Assembly: GCF_025698545.1 (NCBI RefSeq)
Contig: NC_068569.1
Coordinates: 18,786,001 to 18,850,000, forward strand
DNA: 64,000 nt
Direction: 5' to 3'
From: Gossypium raimondii
Taxonomy: Eukaryota; Streptophyta; Magnoliopsida; Malvales; Malvaceae
Shown in pieces: positions 46,584 to 58,333 of this stretch. The notes below the pieces were generated by a model, which saw only the letters and a list, made by a program, of their open reading frames with translations, searched no databases and had not been told where the DNA came from. A program made the translations under genes and the position numbers. Position 1 is the stretch's first letter, and each line of letters opens with the position of its first letter.

Positions 46584-47642
46584 CTTGAGGTGTTAGTGGT
46601 ATAAGTGAAATCGAGACTTTTGATCGCGCTTCGCCTCCGACAAGAAGTTGTCTTTGGTTGGGATCTCTTGTTTTGCTCTTGTTTGTACTTCTTGCTCATT
46701 CTTCTCGCTCTGCTTTCTCTCAGGAGGATTCTTGGAGAGATCAAATCTTCTTAACGATGGATGGGTCGCACCAAAACTTTCCAAGAGGATGGACAAATTC
46801 ATGCTTTATTCTCTTCTTCGCGGAAAGAAAGCTTTGCAAGATGGGGAATAAATGAAGATGTAATGGAGGAGTTAGATAAAACGAAATGCGAGTTTTGATT
46901 GGTTCAAGAATGGGTGGCATGAAGGTAAAATCTTTTCTAGAAGAAGGAAAGTGTCATGGTATATAGTTTTCTTTCTATATCCATCGATTCATATACATTG
47001 CTTGTTGTGGAATGAACAGGTTTTCAACGATACGATTGAAGCTTTGAGGATCTCATACAGAAAGATGAATCCTTTTTGCGTACCGTTTGCTACAACAAAT
47101 ATGGGTTCTGCAATGCTTGCAATGGATTTAGTTAGCTTAAATTTAGATTCTGCAATGTTAAGATAGACCTTGATGGATGTTAAAATTTCGAGTTTGAGCT
47201 TTAAACTGATGATTTCTTCAGGGATGGATGGGTCCTAATTATTCAATCTAGGCTTTTATATGTATATTATTTTTGCATGACCTCTATATGCACCTGAACG
47301 ATGTATATGTACCTGAACGATAATATTTTATATGATATTGATAATATTAAGAAGTCCTAATTGCAATGACCTCTATATGCCTTAAGAGTATGATTTTTCA
47401 TTTGAGAAAATGGTTATGCTGTGTTTATTTTACTTCATTTCTATCTTTTAATGAGAAAGAAGGGGCCCTTGTTTTCAATGTTGAGTGTTGAAATATAAGT
47501 CCAATTAGCATGGTTTTAAGTTTTATGCTGTGGTTAGTCTGGTTTTTGGAAGTTGTTTCTGGTAATATCTCATCACTTTTTTTTGTCATTCTGCATTTAT
47601 GTATAGGATATGATGCATTTTCTTGTTTGGTTATTTGTTTAG

Positions 47643-47701
47643 GAGGGGTTTTCAAGTTGGAACTATTTTTGCCTGAAGAATATCCCATGGCTACTCCTAA
47701 G
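47643..47701 (+). pseudogene. Captured exon of a Ubc13-type ubiquitin-conjugating enzyme E2
   Basis: One exon with AG and GT borders reads [20 protein letters not shown], matching the start of the UBC core in plant UBC35/36 (Ubc13-like). The active-site Cys exon is absent. It lies downstream of the KAS fragment inside the same transposon. Confidence 0.8.
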
Positions 47702-48221
47702 GTAGTCAGCATTGAGTTATTCTTAATATTTAGCATGATCTTCATGTTTTGGCATCTGTTGGGGTATGCTTGATTGATTTCCCTTGATATATGATATTGA
47801 TTGACTTTACATTGGGTTTTATTATGAATTAGGGATACACTAGTTTACATGTAGAGAATGCTGTCTTTGCTTTGTGTGACTATTTTATCTGTCACGTTTT
47901 TACTGTTAGTGCATCTAGTTTCCAAGCATATAATAACTTAAAGCATTATTTAGTATTTAGTTATTTGTAAGCTGTCTTTAATTATCTGTTAGTGAAGTAA
48001 GTACTCACTTTTTGCTTCATTGACCAAGCTTTAACTGACCTATATCAAGTTGCGTTATGTTTCTTGAGGATTACTTCTTAGCTGTCTTTCCTGGTAAAAC
48101 TTGCTAAATGATTGGCAATAGAGATTTCCTTTAACCGTCCAACCATTTTTGATCGGCCATTGTTGTAATTACAACTTTCTTTTGGATTTTACAAGTTCCT
48201 ACTATCTTGATGAAGCTACAG

Positions 48222-48293
48222 GATGGGGTTTGGAAGTATCTCGAGCTTAAGAAACAACTCGCAGAAGCCAAGTCTAATGGCATCACCGTTTAG
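48222..48293 (+). pseudogene. Captured 3'-terminal exon of an unidentified gene
   Basis: After an AG acceptor the frame reads DGVWKYLELKKQLAEAKSNG and ends ITV-stop at 48291-48293. The sequence after it resembles a 3' untranslated region. The amphipathic, Lys/Glu-rich end looks like a genuine C-terminus, but I do not recognise the protein. Confidence 0.5.
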
Positions 48294-49380
48294 GCCTTGG
48301 TTGTAATAAATCCAGCAACCCAACAGATGTATCAATGAAATGCTTTGAAAAGTATATTATAAATGAAAAGGTTCATGCAATTTCATTTTTCTATTATTTC
48401 ATTTACTGAATGTGAATGAGCTTATACAAAGTTTGGAATTTTGACACGAATATAAACTCTTTTACTGCTCTGTGGTATTATGGAGAGTGTGGAAAAGGGA
48501 GGTTACATGGAGGTTCTTGGGTTTGGTGTTTGATGTGAGGAGCATATATACAAATCAAGATCTCGTGAATGTGTGTTCTAACATCACCGGTCAAATTCTT
48601 GCTAGTCTTGTAATGAGTCCACCTAAGGTTATATCTTTTGCCATTTAAAGCCGCTTATCTGTTTGTATTCAAATGACATTGGATGTATGACATAGGACTA
48701 AATAGATTTTGAGCTTTGACAAGTCATTATAAGCATTGTTTCTTATAGAAGAAACACATTATTGGAGAAAGCTTTTGAATCTCCCAACTATTGGATTTGG
48801 GTTTCTTTTGACAATTTGTTTATTGTGCTTTTGTTTAGATGATGAGAAAGGAAAGTCAAGAATTATATTTACTCGTTAAGTTAAATGAAGATATTTGTAA
48901 TTTAAAAAATAAAATTCAATATAAATTTAAAATAAGAGTTTAACTAAAAATAAGAGTTAGTGGCAAAAACTAATAAAATTTAAATTTTAGTGGTAAAATT
49001 CAATAACATAAAAATTAAGTTACAAATTTACTCATATTTTTTAAAAATAACGGCAAATATAAATAAAAATAAAGTACAGTGACAAATTTCAATATTTATC
49101 TATAGTATGATGATAATTTAGACTTTAATATTTTTAAGAAAACAATATTTGAATTTTTAGAATGGTACGGTAAAAAAATTTAAAACATAATTATTGTGCC
49201 ACTATTTTAAAATTTTTACCAAACACAATTTTAACATTTTTAGATAATTTGGTAAGAAATTAACTGTATTCCAATTATTAAATAATATGGTAATTTAAAA
49301 TAATTTTAGTACAAGATCATATATATCTAATATAATTAATCGTCATTAATTTGAATTTATATTAAATAAGTAATTGAAAA

Positions 49381-49680
49381 TATATATTTTATTAAATTAT
49401 ATTTAATAATAATTATGTTAAATTATATTTCATAGTATTATATATTATGATTTTAGAAAATTCATATAAGAATATTTAATATTAAGAATTTTATTAAATT
49501 ATATATTTTAATTAAAATATATTTAATAGTAATTATGTTAATTTATATTTTACAGTATCATATATTATGATTTCAAGAAATTAATATAAGAATATTAATT
49601 ATTAAGAATTTTATTAAATTATATATTTTAATTAAAATATATTTAATAAAAAATATGTTTAAATATGATTAAATTATTTA
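49381..49680. repeat. 120-bp tandem repeat, about 2.5 units
   Basis: 'atttaata(at/gt)aattatgtta' recurs at exactly 120-bp spacing (about 49401 and 49521, with a diverged third copy at 49641). Units are AT-rich and lie in the right half of the Pack-type element. Confidence 0.8.
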
Positions 49681-49950
49681 TTATTGATAATAATAATCTT
49701 ATTATAATTTAAATAACAATAACAATAATCATTTACCAAAACAAATTTATGCTAAGGGTATTCTAGTCATTTTAGTTTTTTTCCATTATGCTATTACACC
49801 TCTATTACATTCAACCAAACACAAGATTACTATTACGCCTCTATTCCATTACATTCAACCAAACAGTTGATTTGCTATTACACCTCTAATCCAATACACC
49901 TTTAATCCAATACACCTCTAATACAATACAGCGAACCAAACGCACCCTCA

Positions 49951-51390
49951 TTGTTTTATTTTATTTTCTAACTTTTGGTCCTTTATGGTTTCACTCTTTA
50001 TAAGCTAAGGAACTTGTTCATTTTCTAAAAAAAAAAAAAAGAAGCAAAAAACTAAATACCTTGAAGTAATCTTTATATTTATTCATTATTTTAAAACTTA
50101 AATATTATTCAACATAACATTTTCTTTATAAAATTTAAGTAACACTTATTTCACATAAAAAATAAAAAAAAGGATCGTGAACTAAATATAAATAAAAGTT
50201 GGTACGATGCTCTTTCATGGACACATGGCACATGCCTTAATTCCTAGGGACATATCTATTCATCAAATAACTTATTTATTTGTTTTGCAGGCCGTTTTCG
50301 TGTTAAAAAAAAAATTAAAAATTTCAGGACCCCTCTCCTTTTGCATTCATCAGCCTAAATTTTATTAGGAATCAAATGTATGGCATATTTATATTTATAT
50401 TTATATAAATAAAGTATTCAATTATAATTTTAATTTATATAATAAAAAATATTTGTAACTCATTTTATAATTTATTGACCAACACAAACAAATTTTGAAT
50501 TTATCAAAGATATTTTCTTTATGAGAAGAAAGATCTAAAAGAATAAAGCACTAAACCATCCAACTTAAATCGTACAATTTTTTTCATCAATTCATTCTCG
50601 AATTAATTTATTCTTTAATATATTATTTATTGTAAAGGAATTCAACCAAATGAATTTTTTTATTTTATTAGTTTCGATAAATGATGTTATTACCTATTCA
50701 AAATGAATATTAAAAGTATTTGATTTTTACGTGTATTAATGAAGGTGTCAAAGGTAGACCAAAATACAGAGGTGGTACTAAAAGATAGGGCACATGGGTC
50801 TTGTTTGGTGGAGGAAAATGCATGCACCAATGTCATATGTACAAAATAAGGGAGTGAGATTAAAAATTACTGTTTCAATCTTATAGCTGTCAATGCCATT
50901 CGGCCATGGTGGTCACTAAATGGCCCCCTTTCTCAACCACCTCCGGTCCACCTTAACCTCCTTTCTCTGTCTATGGTATTTAAAAGGGAAAAAAAATCTG
51001 TAGTTGTATATCTTTGCATAAAAAATTGCAAATTTAATGGAGCGAGTGCATGAATGATTAAGATATTCTTAATGTAAATGTAAAATTTTAACAGTAAAAA
51101 CTTGTTGTTTTGATATTTCTTCCATCGTAAAGAAAAAAAATTTCCCGTTTCTATTCTGACTACTAAAATGGGTTGGACCTACGGGAGTTGGCATATGGGT
51201 AAAGCCAATTCTCTATTTGGGCTTAAAACCAAGTACTACTAACATTATTAGCAGGGCTACCCGTACTGCATGAGAGATTGTGATTTTTCTTAGGGGTGGG
51301 GGGTTGAGATCTAAATTTATGTTTGTTATTGAATCAGTAGATCTGATTCAATTTAAATTCTCATTTAAATAAAAAAATGTTGATACACAA
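49951..51390. other. Intergenic DNA
   Basis: AT-rich, with no recognisable gene or complete repeat. A poly-A tract lies near 50027-50040. Confidence 0.4.
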
Positions 51391-53883
51391 TGTAAAAGCC
51401 CAATTTCTGCCCAAGCCCAGATACAAAAATAATAGTTCATTTTACATAAAAAAAAACCCAATTTTGCCAGCCCAAATAAAACACCCAACGGGCCCAAAAT
51501 AAAAAAAACCTAGCCCAAATGACTTTAACAAGTTTCGGCAGAAGGGAGCAAACCCTAAGCCCAGCGCCGCATGCCCAGGCTCCAGCAATGCGCGCTGCCC
51601 ACCTCCTCGCACGCCACCGCCAAGGCTCGCCAACCACCGGGTCGTCCACGCGTCGACACTGCAAAAATTAAATACAATGGCAAAAAGAAGGCACGCGGTA
51701 GTTAATGACAAGAAAGAAGAAGAAAGTGTTTTTTTTAATTCGGCTATAAAAGCTCGAATCTAATCGTTGTATTTTTTTTACGAACGCTCATTAGAAAAAA
51801 TCAAAAAATAAAACAGAGATTTGAAAAGGTTGAAATCTGATAGCCTTTGTTGTGTGTTTTTTTTTTCCTTTTATTTTTGTTTCTTTTATTATTTATTTAT
51901 TCATTTTTACAAATCAGTTTTAACAAACAAAATAGAATAAGAAGAGAAGAGAAAGAAATACCTGGAGCGCCTTTGGCCGTGTCGTCGGAAGCCTTTCCAT
52001 CGCCGAAATCGGCTCTAACGGCGGGGCCGAAAGGTTCTTTCTCTCGGCGTTCAAGCCAAACAAGCTTGGCCTCTGAACGGGACTTGAAACGGGCCAGAAA
52101 TTCCCCTTTGCGCAACGCCGGCCACCGGCCACGGCGGCGCTGCGGGGTGACCATGGCCGGATCTTGGCCCGGAGAGGGGAGGGATCTGAGGGAAAAGAAG
52201 AACTCTAAAGTTTCTTTTTTTTCTTTTGCATTGACAAAATGAAATTTTCAGAAAAAAATTGTTTAAATAGCATGGGGTAAACGGCACCGTTTTGCGCAAA
52301 TTACACTGACGTCGAAACGACGTCGTTTCATCGACATAACCCGAGTGCCGACCCGACCCATCCTCAGGATCCGCGTGTTTGCGGTGAAGGGACTAATTGC
52401 GTGCGGAGTCCTTCCGATCTTGGGCTGTGGTGCAATCTGATCCTTTTTCATTTATTTTGAAATTGGGCCGCGAATTTTGCCTCTGTTTCAATTCGGTCCT
52501 TGGGCCATGTGTAGTCCGTCTGTCAAAACGCTGCGTTTCTGGACTGGGGGATTATTTCTTGCAGGTCCCTCGCGCTTCGAGCGCATTTCAATTCTGCCCC
52601 TTTGCGTTTTTTTTTATTTTTGTGATTTTGACCTTGAAACTTCAGCCCGATTGCGATTTGATCCTCAGCCTATTAAATCTTGAATATTTTTTTATTTTAT
52701 TTTGTTTTATATTTCTTTTAGCAAAAATCAGTTATCTAATGTTTCCTTTAAGGTTATTTGTTTATTTATTTTCTGGTTTTGGTCGAAATTACATTAGCTT
52801 CATTTTTATTTGTTTAGTTATGGTTTTTTATTTTATTTTGGGTTGGTTTATTTTATTTTTATTCATCATTGCAATTTTATTTATTTGTTATTATCAAAAT
52901 ACTTTTCAAATTTCCTTTGTATTACGTTTATTTGTTATTATTGTTATCTTTATTTTGTTGCTCACATAACTATTATCCATGCGTGTTGATGTTACACTTT
53001 TAAATATTAACTATTTAATTTTATGCACATTATGCCATGGTTGTTTAAGATGCATGTTGTATAGCCACGTATGATCCCTTTTGCGCGTCAAACGTTTCTA
53101 TTGAAAACATAATGAATTAAATGTTTTCATTTCACTACTATTTCACTCAAATTCGTAACCAATTTCAAAAATAAGGCAATATTTTGTATTTTAGAAATTC
53201 GAGAAATTGTACCCTAACTTACTGGGTCTCGATTTTCTCGTTAAACCTAAATAGCAAAATATCTTTTAAATTTCCAAACACATAAAATTTTGAAAATAAA
53301 GGCAATATTCTAATTTAGAAAATTCGAGAAATCGTGCCCTAACTTACTGGGCTTCGATTTTTCTCGTTAATTCTAAGTAACCGAATATCCTTTTAAGATT
53401 AAAATAAATGAGGTTTAAACAACGAAAAATATATGCAAGCTTACTCTCAAAATACGAGGTGTTGTGTCCTAACTTACTGAATGTGACATCTTGTTACTTC
53501 GAGATAAGAAGGCATTTTTCCATTTTGATTTATCCAAGTAATTTTTTTTAATGCAATATAAAGAATGATCGTATTTTTAAATTCTTTTCGAGTTTTTACT
53601 TTTCGACATCAAGACATTAAGTAATCAACTAGGTACCAATTTTGGGCGTATCGAGGGTGCTAACCCTTCCTCGTGCGTAATCGACTCCCGAACCCGTTTT
53701 TCTGAATTTCGCAGACCAAAATGGTTGTTTTAATAAAAATTAAATCGTTTATTAAAAACAACCACTTTTCGAGGTGACCCGATCACACCTCATCAAAAAA
53801 AGGATTGGTGGCGACTCCCGTTTTCATTCTCTTTTTCAAAATCCAAGTCGACCCCGTTTTTCATCAAAAAAATGGTGTCAACA
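51391..53883 (+). mobile_element. Solo LTR, Tat/Ogre-like Gypsy (2493 bp)
   Basis: It begins TGTAAAAGCCCAATTTCTGC and ends AAAATGGTGTCAACA, with a perfect CACAA duplication at 51386-51390 and 53884-53888. The 3' part contains 'gtgctaacccttcctcgtgc' and 'gactcccgaacccg', which I associate with Tat/Ogre LTRs. A TATA box (TATAAAA) at 51745 supports + orientation. The open frames inside (51847-52242, 52397-52969 and antisense ones) match no protein family and are probably chance. No internal region follows. Confidence 0.88.
51745..51751 (+). promoter_or_regulatory. TATA box of the Tat/Ogre-like LTR
   Basis: TATAAAA about 355 bp into the LTR, a plausible retroelement core promoter. Confidence 0.5.
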
Positions 53884-53888
53884 CACAA

Positions 53889-54436
53889 TATCATCAGAAG
53901 TGAATAAGGAGAGGTTGGTGATGAGAAGGGTCAGTTCACCCATTCTAGGGTCAAGAGCCAGATAAGTAAAGGGACTCAAGATGAATGCTTAGTTTATTAG
54001 AATTTTTGGAGAGGAGCCCCCCTACGGTTTTGATACCTTTGGGCATTTATGGGAGAGTGAGAGTTAATATCCAATTATTCCTTTCGATGGGCTCGAGGTG
54101 GCCCAACGAAGGGACCAATTGGGTCCAAGTTGTAGTATAACAATAATGTCCCCCCAGTCAAAAGGTAGGTTATAAAGTGACATTCTCTCGAGACCATTTG
54201 CAAGTTCGCCCCGCGAGTCGTAGTTGTTGCAAATAAAATAACGAGACAGAGGGTACAATCATAGGCTTGATGACCCGGGAATATACGATGTCTTGTGGGG
54301 CAATGAAATTCATGCACATCCTTTTTAATAATGTGTTTGCGGATGATATTACTATTCATAGTTGACTTATATAAATTTTGCTTTGTGATTTAGTGGGTGG
54401 TATGTCTATTGGCTCGACAATCCAAATATGTATAAC
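53889..54436. other. Host DNA right of the Tat-like LTR
   Basis: Less AT-rich than its surroundings, with no recognised domain. It may belong to an older retroelement into which the LTR inserted. Confidence 0.35.
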
Positions 54437-54800
54437 TGTAATACCCCTTGTCTGATCTGATCGCCAGGTTCAAGCTACAGGATGCTGCATTCGTTGCTGG
54501 AGCAATTACCGTCAAATACATTGTAAATAAATCATTCAAACATTCAATCATATCATAAACACGTTCACATTATGATACACCATTAAATTCGAGCTTTAAT
54601 AGAGCTTACAAAAGCTCTTTTGTTGACCCAAGCATGAAATAGGGTCAAATTGTAAAATTTTAAAAATTCAAGATCGATGTCGTGACATCACCTCCTCCAC
54701 GTCATGACGTTGCCAAATAATTTGTCACGTCGTAACCTCAAGCCCCCCGTGTCACAACGTGACTCACTGCCGGCCATTGTTGTGACAAAAAATGTTACTT
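54437..54800 (+). mobile_element. Truncated LTR 5' end, family D-like
   Basis: It begins TGTAATACCCCTTGTCTG and aligns with the arms of the fold-back element at 40337 and, more loosely, with 32138. Repeated 'cgtcgtgacatcacc'-type blocks follow (about 54670-54790). No matching 3' end was found before the next LTR at 55102, so this copy is truncated or decayed. Confidence 0.6.
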
Positions 54801-55101
54801 GTTAGGACGTGGCCTTTGTATTTGATAAAAAATAAATCATTTGGTACATATTTCAAAACTCTCAACTAAACCTATTAAAGACCATTCCATTTGATAAAAA
54901 TGTTACTTGTCGGGGCGAAGAATGTTGTTTCGATTATTGATTTGATCGTACTTTGTAATGATTAATTATGATAAAATATACGAATCATTAATATTATAAT
55001 TATAATTTCAAAAACATATAATTAATATAAATGCTTTTAATATTTTAATCAATAACACAAAATTTGAAGTTAGATTGGAAGGCAATGAAAATAAATTTTA
55101 T
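54801..55101. other. AT-rich spacer
   Basis: No gene or clear repeat was seen. The last five bases are one copy of the TTTAT duplication of the next LTR. Confidence 0.4.
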
Positions 55102-58100
55102 TGTAACACTCCTAATCCACATCCGTTGCCAGAATAGGGTTACAGAGTATTACTGATCAAACAAACATAATTTCAAGCATTTCATATCATATAATATTAA
55201 AGACAAAACTAATCAAACCCATACATATTGTCCTTTATTCGAGCCCTCGAGGCCCAAATTACGTATTAGAAACAAGTTGGGACTAATTCGGAAACTCAGA
55301 AATTTTTTTGAAAATAATACAAATTTTTAAAGCTGCAGGGTTCATACGACCATGTGGCCAGAATGTACCTTAAATAACAAGTTTACCATTCCCTACAAGC
55401 TTGGACATTAAGCAATTCAAAAACCATTCGTTTAACTTATTCAAAACACAATTAAACATATCCAAAATGTGTCAAAACAATCATCCTAGGTGCCAACCAA
55501 TGCACCCTCAGAGGTACCACAATTATATCATCAAAACATATAAATAAAACATCATTCAAATCCAATTTGTAAACATGTCAATTTCAATTTATTTTACCTA
55601 TTTCATGTTCATTTAAACATTAACTTAAATATGTCATATTATGACCTCAAACATAAACACATATTTATATGTATATAACCATCTAATATTAACTTATAAT
55701 CTTATTTACAATCAATCCACAAAATGATTAATATTTAGACACCCTAGGTACATGTCGGCACAAAAGGAAAAAACATTACCACATTTGAGTTCAGGACCGT
55801 TGTTGGATGCTAATTCGACGATCAAAATTTAGTACCTAACCTGCGCACAGAGAACAAAACCGTACGCTGAGTAAAACTCAGTGGTATTTCTATAATCCGA
55901 ATATTTAAAAATAAAATAATATAAAATGTAAAATAAGATGCTAAGCACAATTGAACATTTTAAACCATACAATACTCAGTTTTCATCACTTGCTATAAAA
56001 ATAGCTTTTCACAATTTAACTCACATTTCATTTATGCAATTGCTTTATCTATACCATATTCAATTCACTATTTCACTTCCATTTCAATATAAATTATAAA
56101 ACTTATTTATTCATTTACCCTTATTAACACGACTCGGACTCGGACGGATACACGGATCCAACTAAAGCACACCAGTTTGGCACCTAATGCCTCATCGGAT
56201 AATTCGAAGTAATAATTTGACACCCAATGTCTCATCGGCTAAATCGAAATAAATTGAAACCCAATGCCTCATCGAATATATCCGAAGTAATAATTTGACA
56301 CCCAATGTCTCATCGACTCGAAGTCGAAGAAATCCCTGAACTCTTCCAATCCTATTGTATGCCATCTATATCCGACTCAGCCCGATACAGTTAAGAGGGT
56401 TTCAATTCACTTTTCAAATACAACCAATATTCAATTCAATTAAAATAATCAATATATGTTCAATATATATATACCAATTCAATCAATATAAACATGGGTG
56501 TTCAATCGGTTAACTGACCTGAAATAACATTAACCGAATTAACCGACCTTTCAAAATTTTTAACCGTTAACCGAACCGAAATTTTTTCGGTTAATTCGGT
56601 TGGTTAACCGAATTAACCGAAAATTATATGTTTTTTATTTTTGGTTAAAAATTAACTGAATTAACCGAGTTACCCTAATTAATCGAATTACCCGAATTAA
56701 CTGAATTACCCAAATTAACCGAATTGAATCACTACATAATTAAAAACATTACATAAGTCTTGAAATTAACACATAATTAAAATGTAAGTCTTTAATATTC
56801 TCCATTTGTATCCATTTCTTCTCTCCAAAAGATCTCCATTTGCATTAAACCTACAAAAAAAAAACATGTGCCTATTTATATATTTTTTTTAATTTTTAAA
56901 TTATTTATTAAATTATTTGTGATTTTTATGATTGAGTTGGACTGGGTAATTGGGTTAGGTTAGATACTTGGGTTTGGATTAGGTTTAGGTGAATAGTGGG
57001 CTTATTTATATATTATAATTTTATTTATTAATTTTTTCAGTTAAACCGAAAAAATTCGGTTAACCGACTGGTTTCGAACCGAATTAACCGTTAACCGAAA
57101 AATTAAAAAATAATTAACCGACCCCCGACCGAAAAAATTCAATTAACCGACCGATTAACCGAATTCAGTAGGTTAACCGAATTTTTTCAGTTTTACTCGA
57201 ATTTTGCACACCCCTAAATATAAATTCAATAAATTCATCACATACTAAATCAATCCATTTCAATTGCAAAACACAATAATTCTCACCTCAACACTTACCA
57301 TATACATTAAATTGAATTATAACAATTAACAAGTAAATTCAGATTATAGAAATACAAACCAAAAATTTCGAGCTATTCCTTGTCGACTTTATCTTTTCCC
57401 TTCTTAGTCGAGGGTACCAGTACGATGTTAATTATGGAATTAAAACAATTAAAATTCATCAACACAACACAATTCAATTTCATATTTAACATTTTAAATT
57501 TTACTCAATATTTACCTAAATTCCAATTTAATCCCTAAACCGAGACTAATTTTATTTCTTCACAATCAATCCTATATTTTCACACAAATTTCACTTTAAA
57601 CTAAATTTATCTCCTAATTTCACTTAAATCCGTAAATTTCAAATTTTCACAATTTAGTCTCTATTACTCAAAATTTATAATTTATTCTACAATTCAATCC
57701 TTTTTAATTTCTAACTTAAAATCTATCAATTTAATCCCTAATACTAAACTTATTCAACATAAACAACATCTATAAACTCAATAAATTCTAAAATTTTGAC
57801 ATGGGTCGGGTAGTATTTAATACCGAGATTTCAAAATATAAAAATTACAAAAAAAGAACTAAATTGACTACCAATTGAACTTTGAACGTTGAAACCCTAA
57901 TTTCTCCTTTCTTTTCTCCCTATTTCGTTTCCATCCTGTTTCTTTCTATTTCTTTTTGTTTCTTTATTTATTCTTATTATATATTATAATATGTATAATA
58001 TATATACTTAAACATTAAGAATATATATAATAATATATATAATAAACTTATAAATATCTATCTTATGCGGCCTGAATTAATGCCAATGGCATAATTGCTT

Positions 58101-58328
58101 CTTTAGTTCCTTTTATTTCACTTTAATCTATAATACAATTTTCACTCTTTATGCAATTTAGTCCTTTTATTTAATTACTCTTAATTCATGCAAATTCACT
58201 TAACCAAAACCTAATTAACTACACAACTAACTTCATAAATATTTTTAATAAATATTTACGAGTTTAATTTTCGGTAACGAAATCTCAAAAATACACTTTT
58301 CGACATCCATAACTATTGAGTCATTACA
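55102..58328 (+). mobile_element. Solo LTR, Gypsy-like family A, with hAT insertion
   Basis: It begins TGTAACACTCCTAATCC and ends TTGAGTCATTACA, with a perfect TTTAT duplication at 55097-55101 and 58329-58333. Without the hAT element it is about 2495 bp, close to the 2594 bp of the inverted copy at 32765-38890. No coding domain is present. It is the only complete family A LTR in forward orientation in the window. Confidence 0.88.
56493..57216. mobile_element. 724-bp hAT-type non-autonomous element
   Basis: The ends CATGGGTGTTCAA and, reverse-complemented, TAGGGGTGTGCAA are short inverted repeats of hAT type. An exact 8-bp duplication AATATAAA lies at 56485-56492 and 57217-57224. The empty site is visible in the related LTR (reverse complement near 33890-33910), which confirms the insertion. 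The interior repeats 'ttaaccgaatt' many times in both orientations and has no transposase. Confidence 0.9.
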
Positions 58329-58333
58329 TTTAT

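Larger units (their letters stand above)
45875..47250 (+). pseudogene. Captured fragment of beta-ketoacyl-ACP synthase II (KAS II)
   Basis: KAS II elongates C16 to C18 acyl-ACP in plastids. Pieces appear in gene order: RRVVVTGMGIVTPLGHEPDV (from 45875), VSGISEIETFD (near 46590), DGWVAPKLSKRMDKFMLY (near 46760), EDVMEELDKTKC (near 46855), ISYRKMNPFCVPFATTN then MGSAMLAMDL (exon 47020-47130), and GWMGPNYSI (near 47222). Intron-like gaps with AG borders are kept, so the capture was from DNA rather than mRNA. A 624-bp LTR (45960-46583) interrupts the first exon, and stops or frameshifts occur near 46753, 46850 and 46900. The catalytic Cys region and C-terminal half are missing, so it cannot make an active enzyme. 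Confidence 0.85.
45322..49947. mobile_element. Pack-type TIR element carrying fragments of three genes (4.6 kb)
   Basis: The left end has 'gtttggtttggtgtattgg' and the right end, reverse-complemented, 'gtttggttcgctgtattg', with further subterminal copies of 'gtttggttgaatgtaat'. TCA flanks both proposed ends, a possible 3-bp duplication. Between them lie exon-like pieces of a KAS II gene, a Ubc13-like E2 gene and an unidentified 3' exon. No transposase is visible. The superfamily is unresolved; PIF/Harbinger or CACTA would fit a 3-bp duplication. Confidence 0.65.

Noticed and set aside
51897..52299. Several overlapping frames on both strands
   Set aside because: They overlap the GC-richer part of the same LTR, contradict each other in frame, and show no known motif.
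52397..52969. 190-codon open frame, very hydrophobic
   Set aside because: It is inside the Tat/Ogre-like LTR. The Phe/Leu/Ile richness comes from T-rich DNA, and no membrane-protein family is recognisable.
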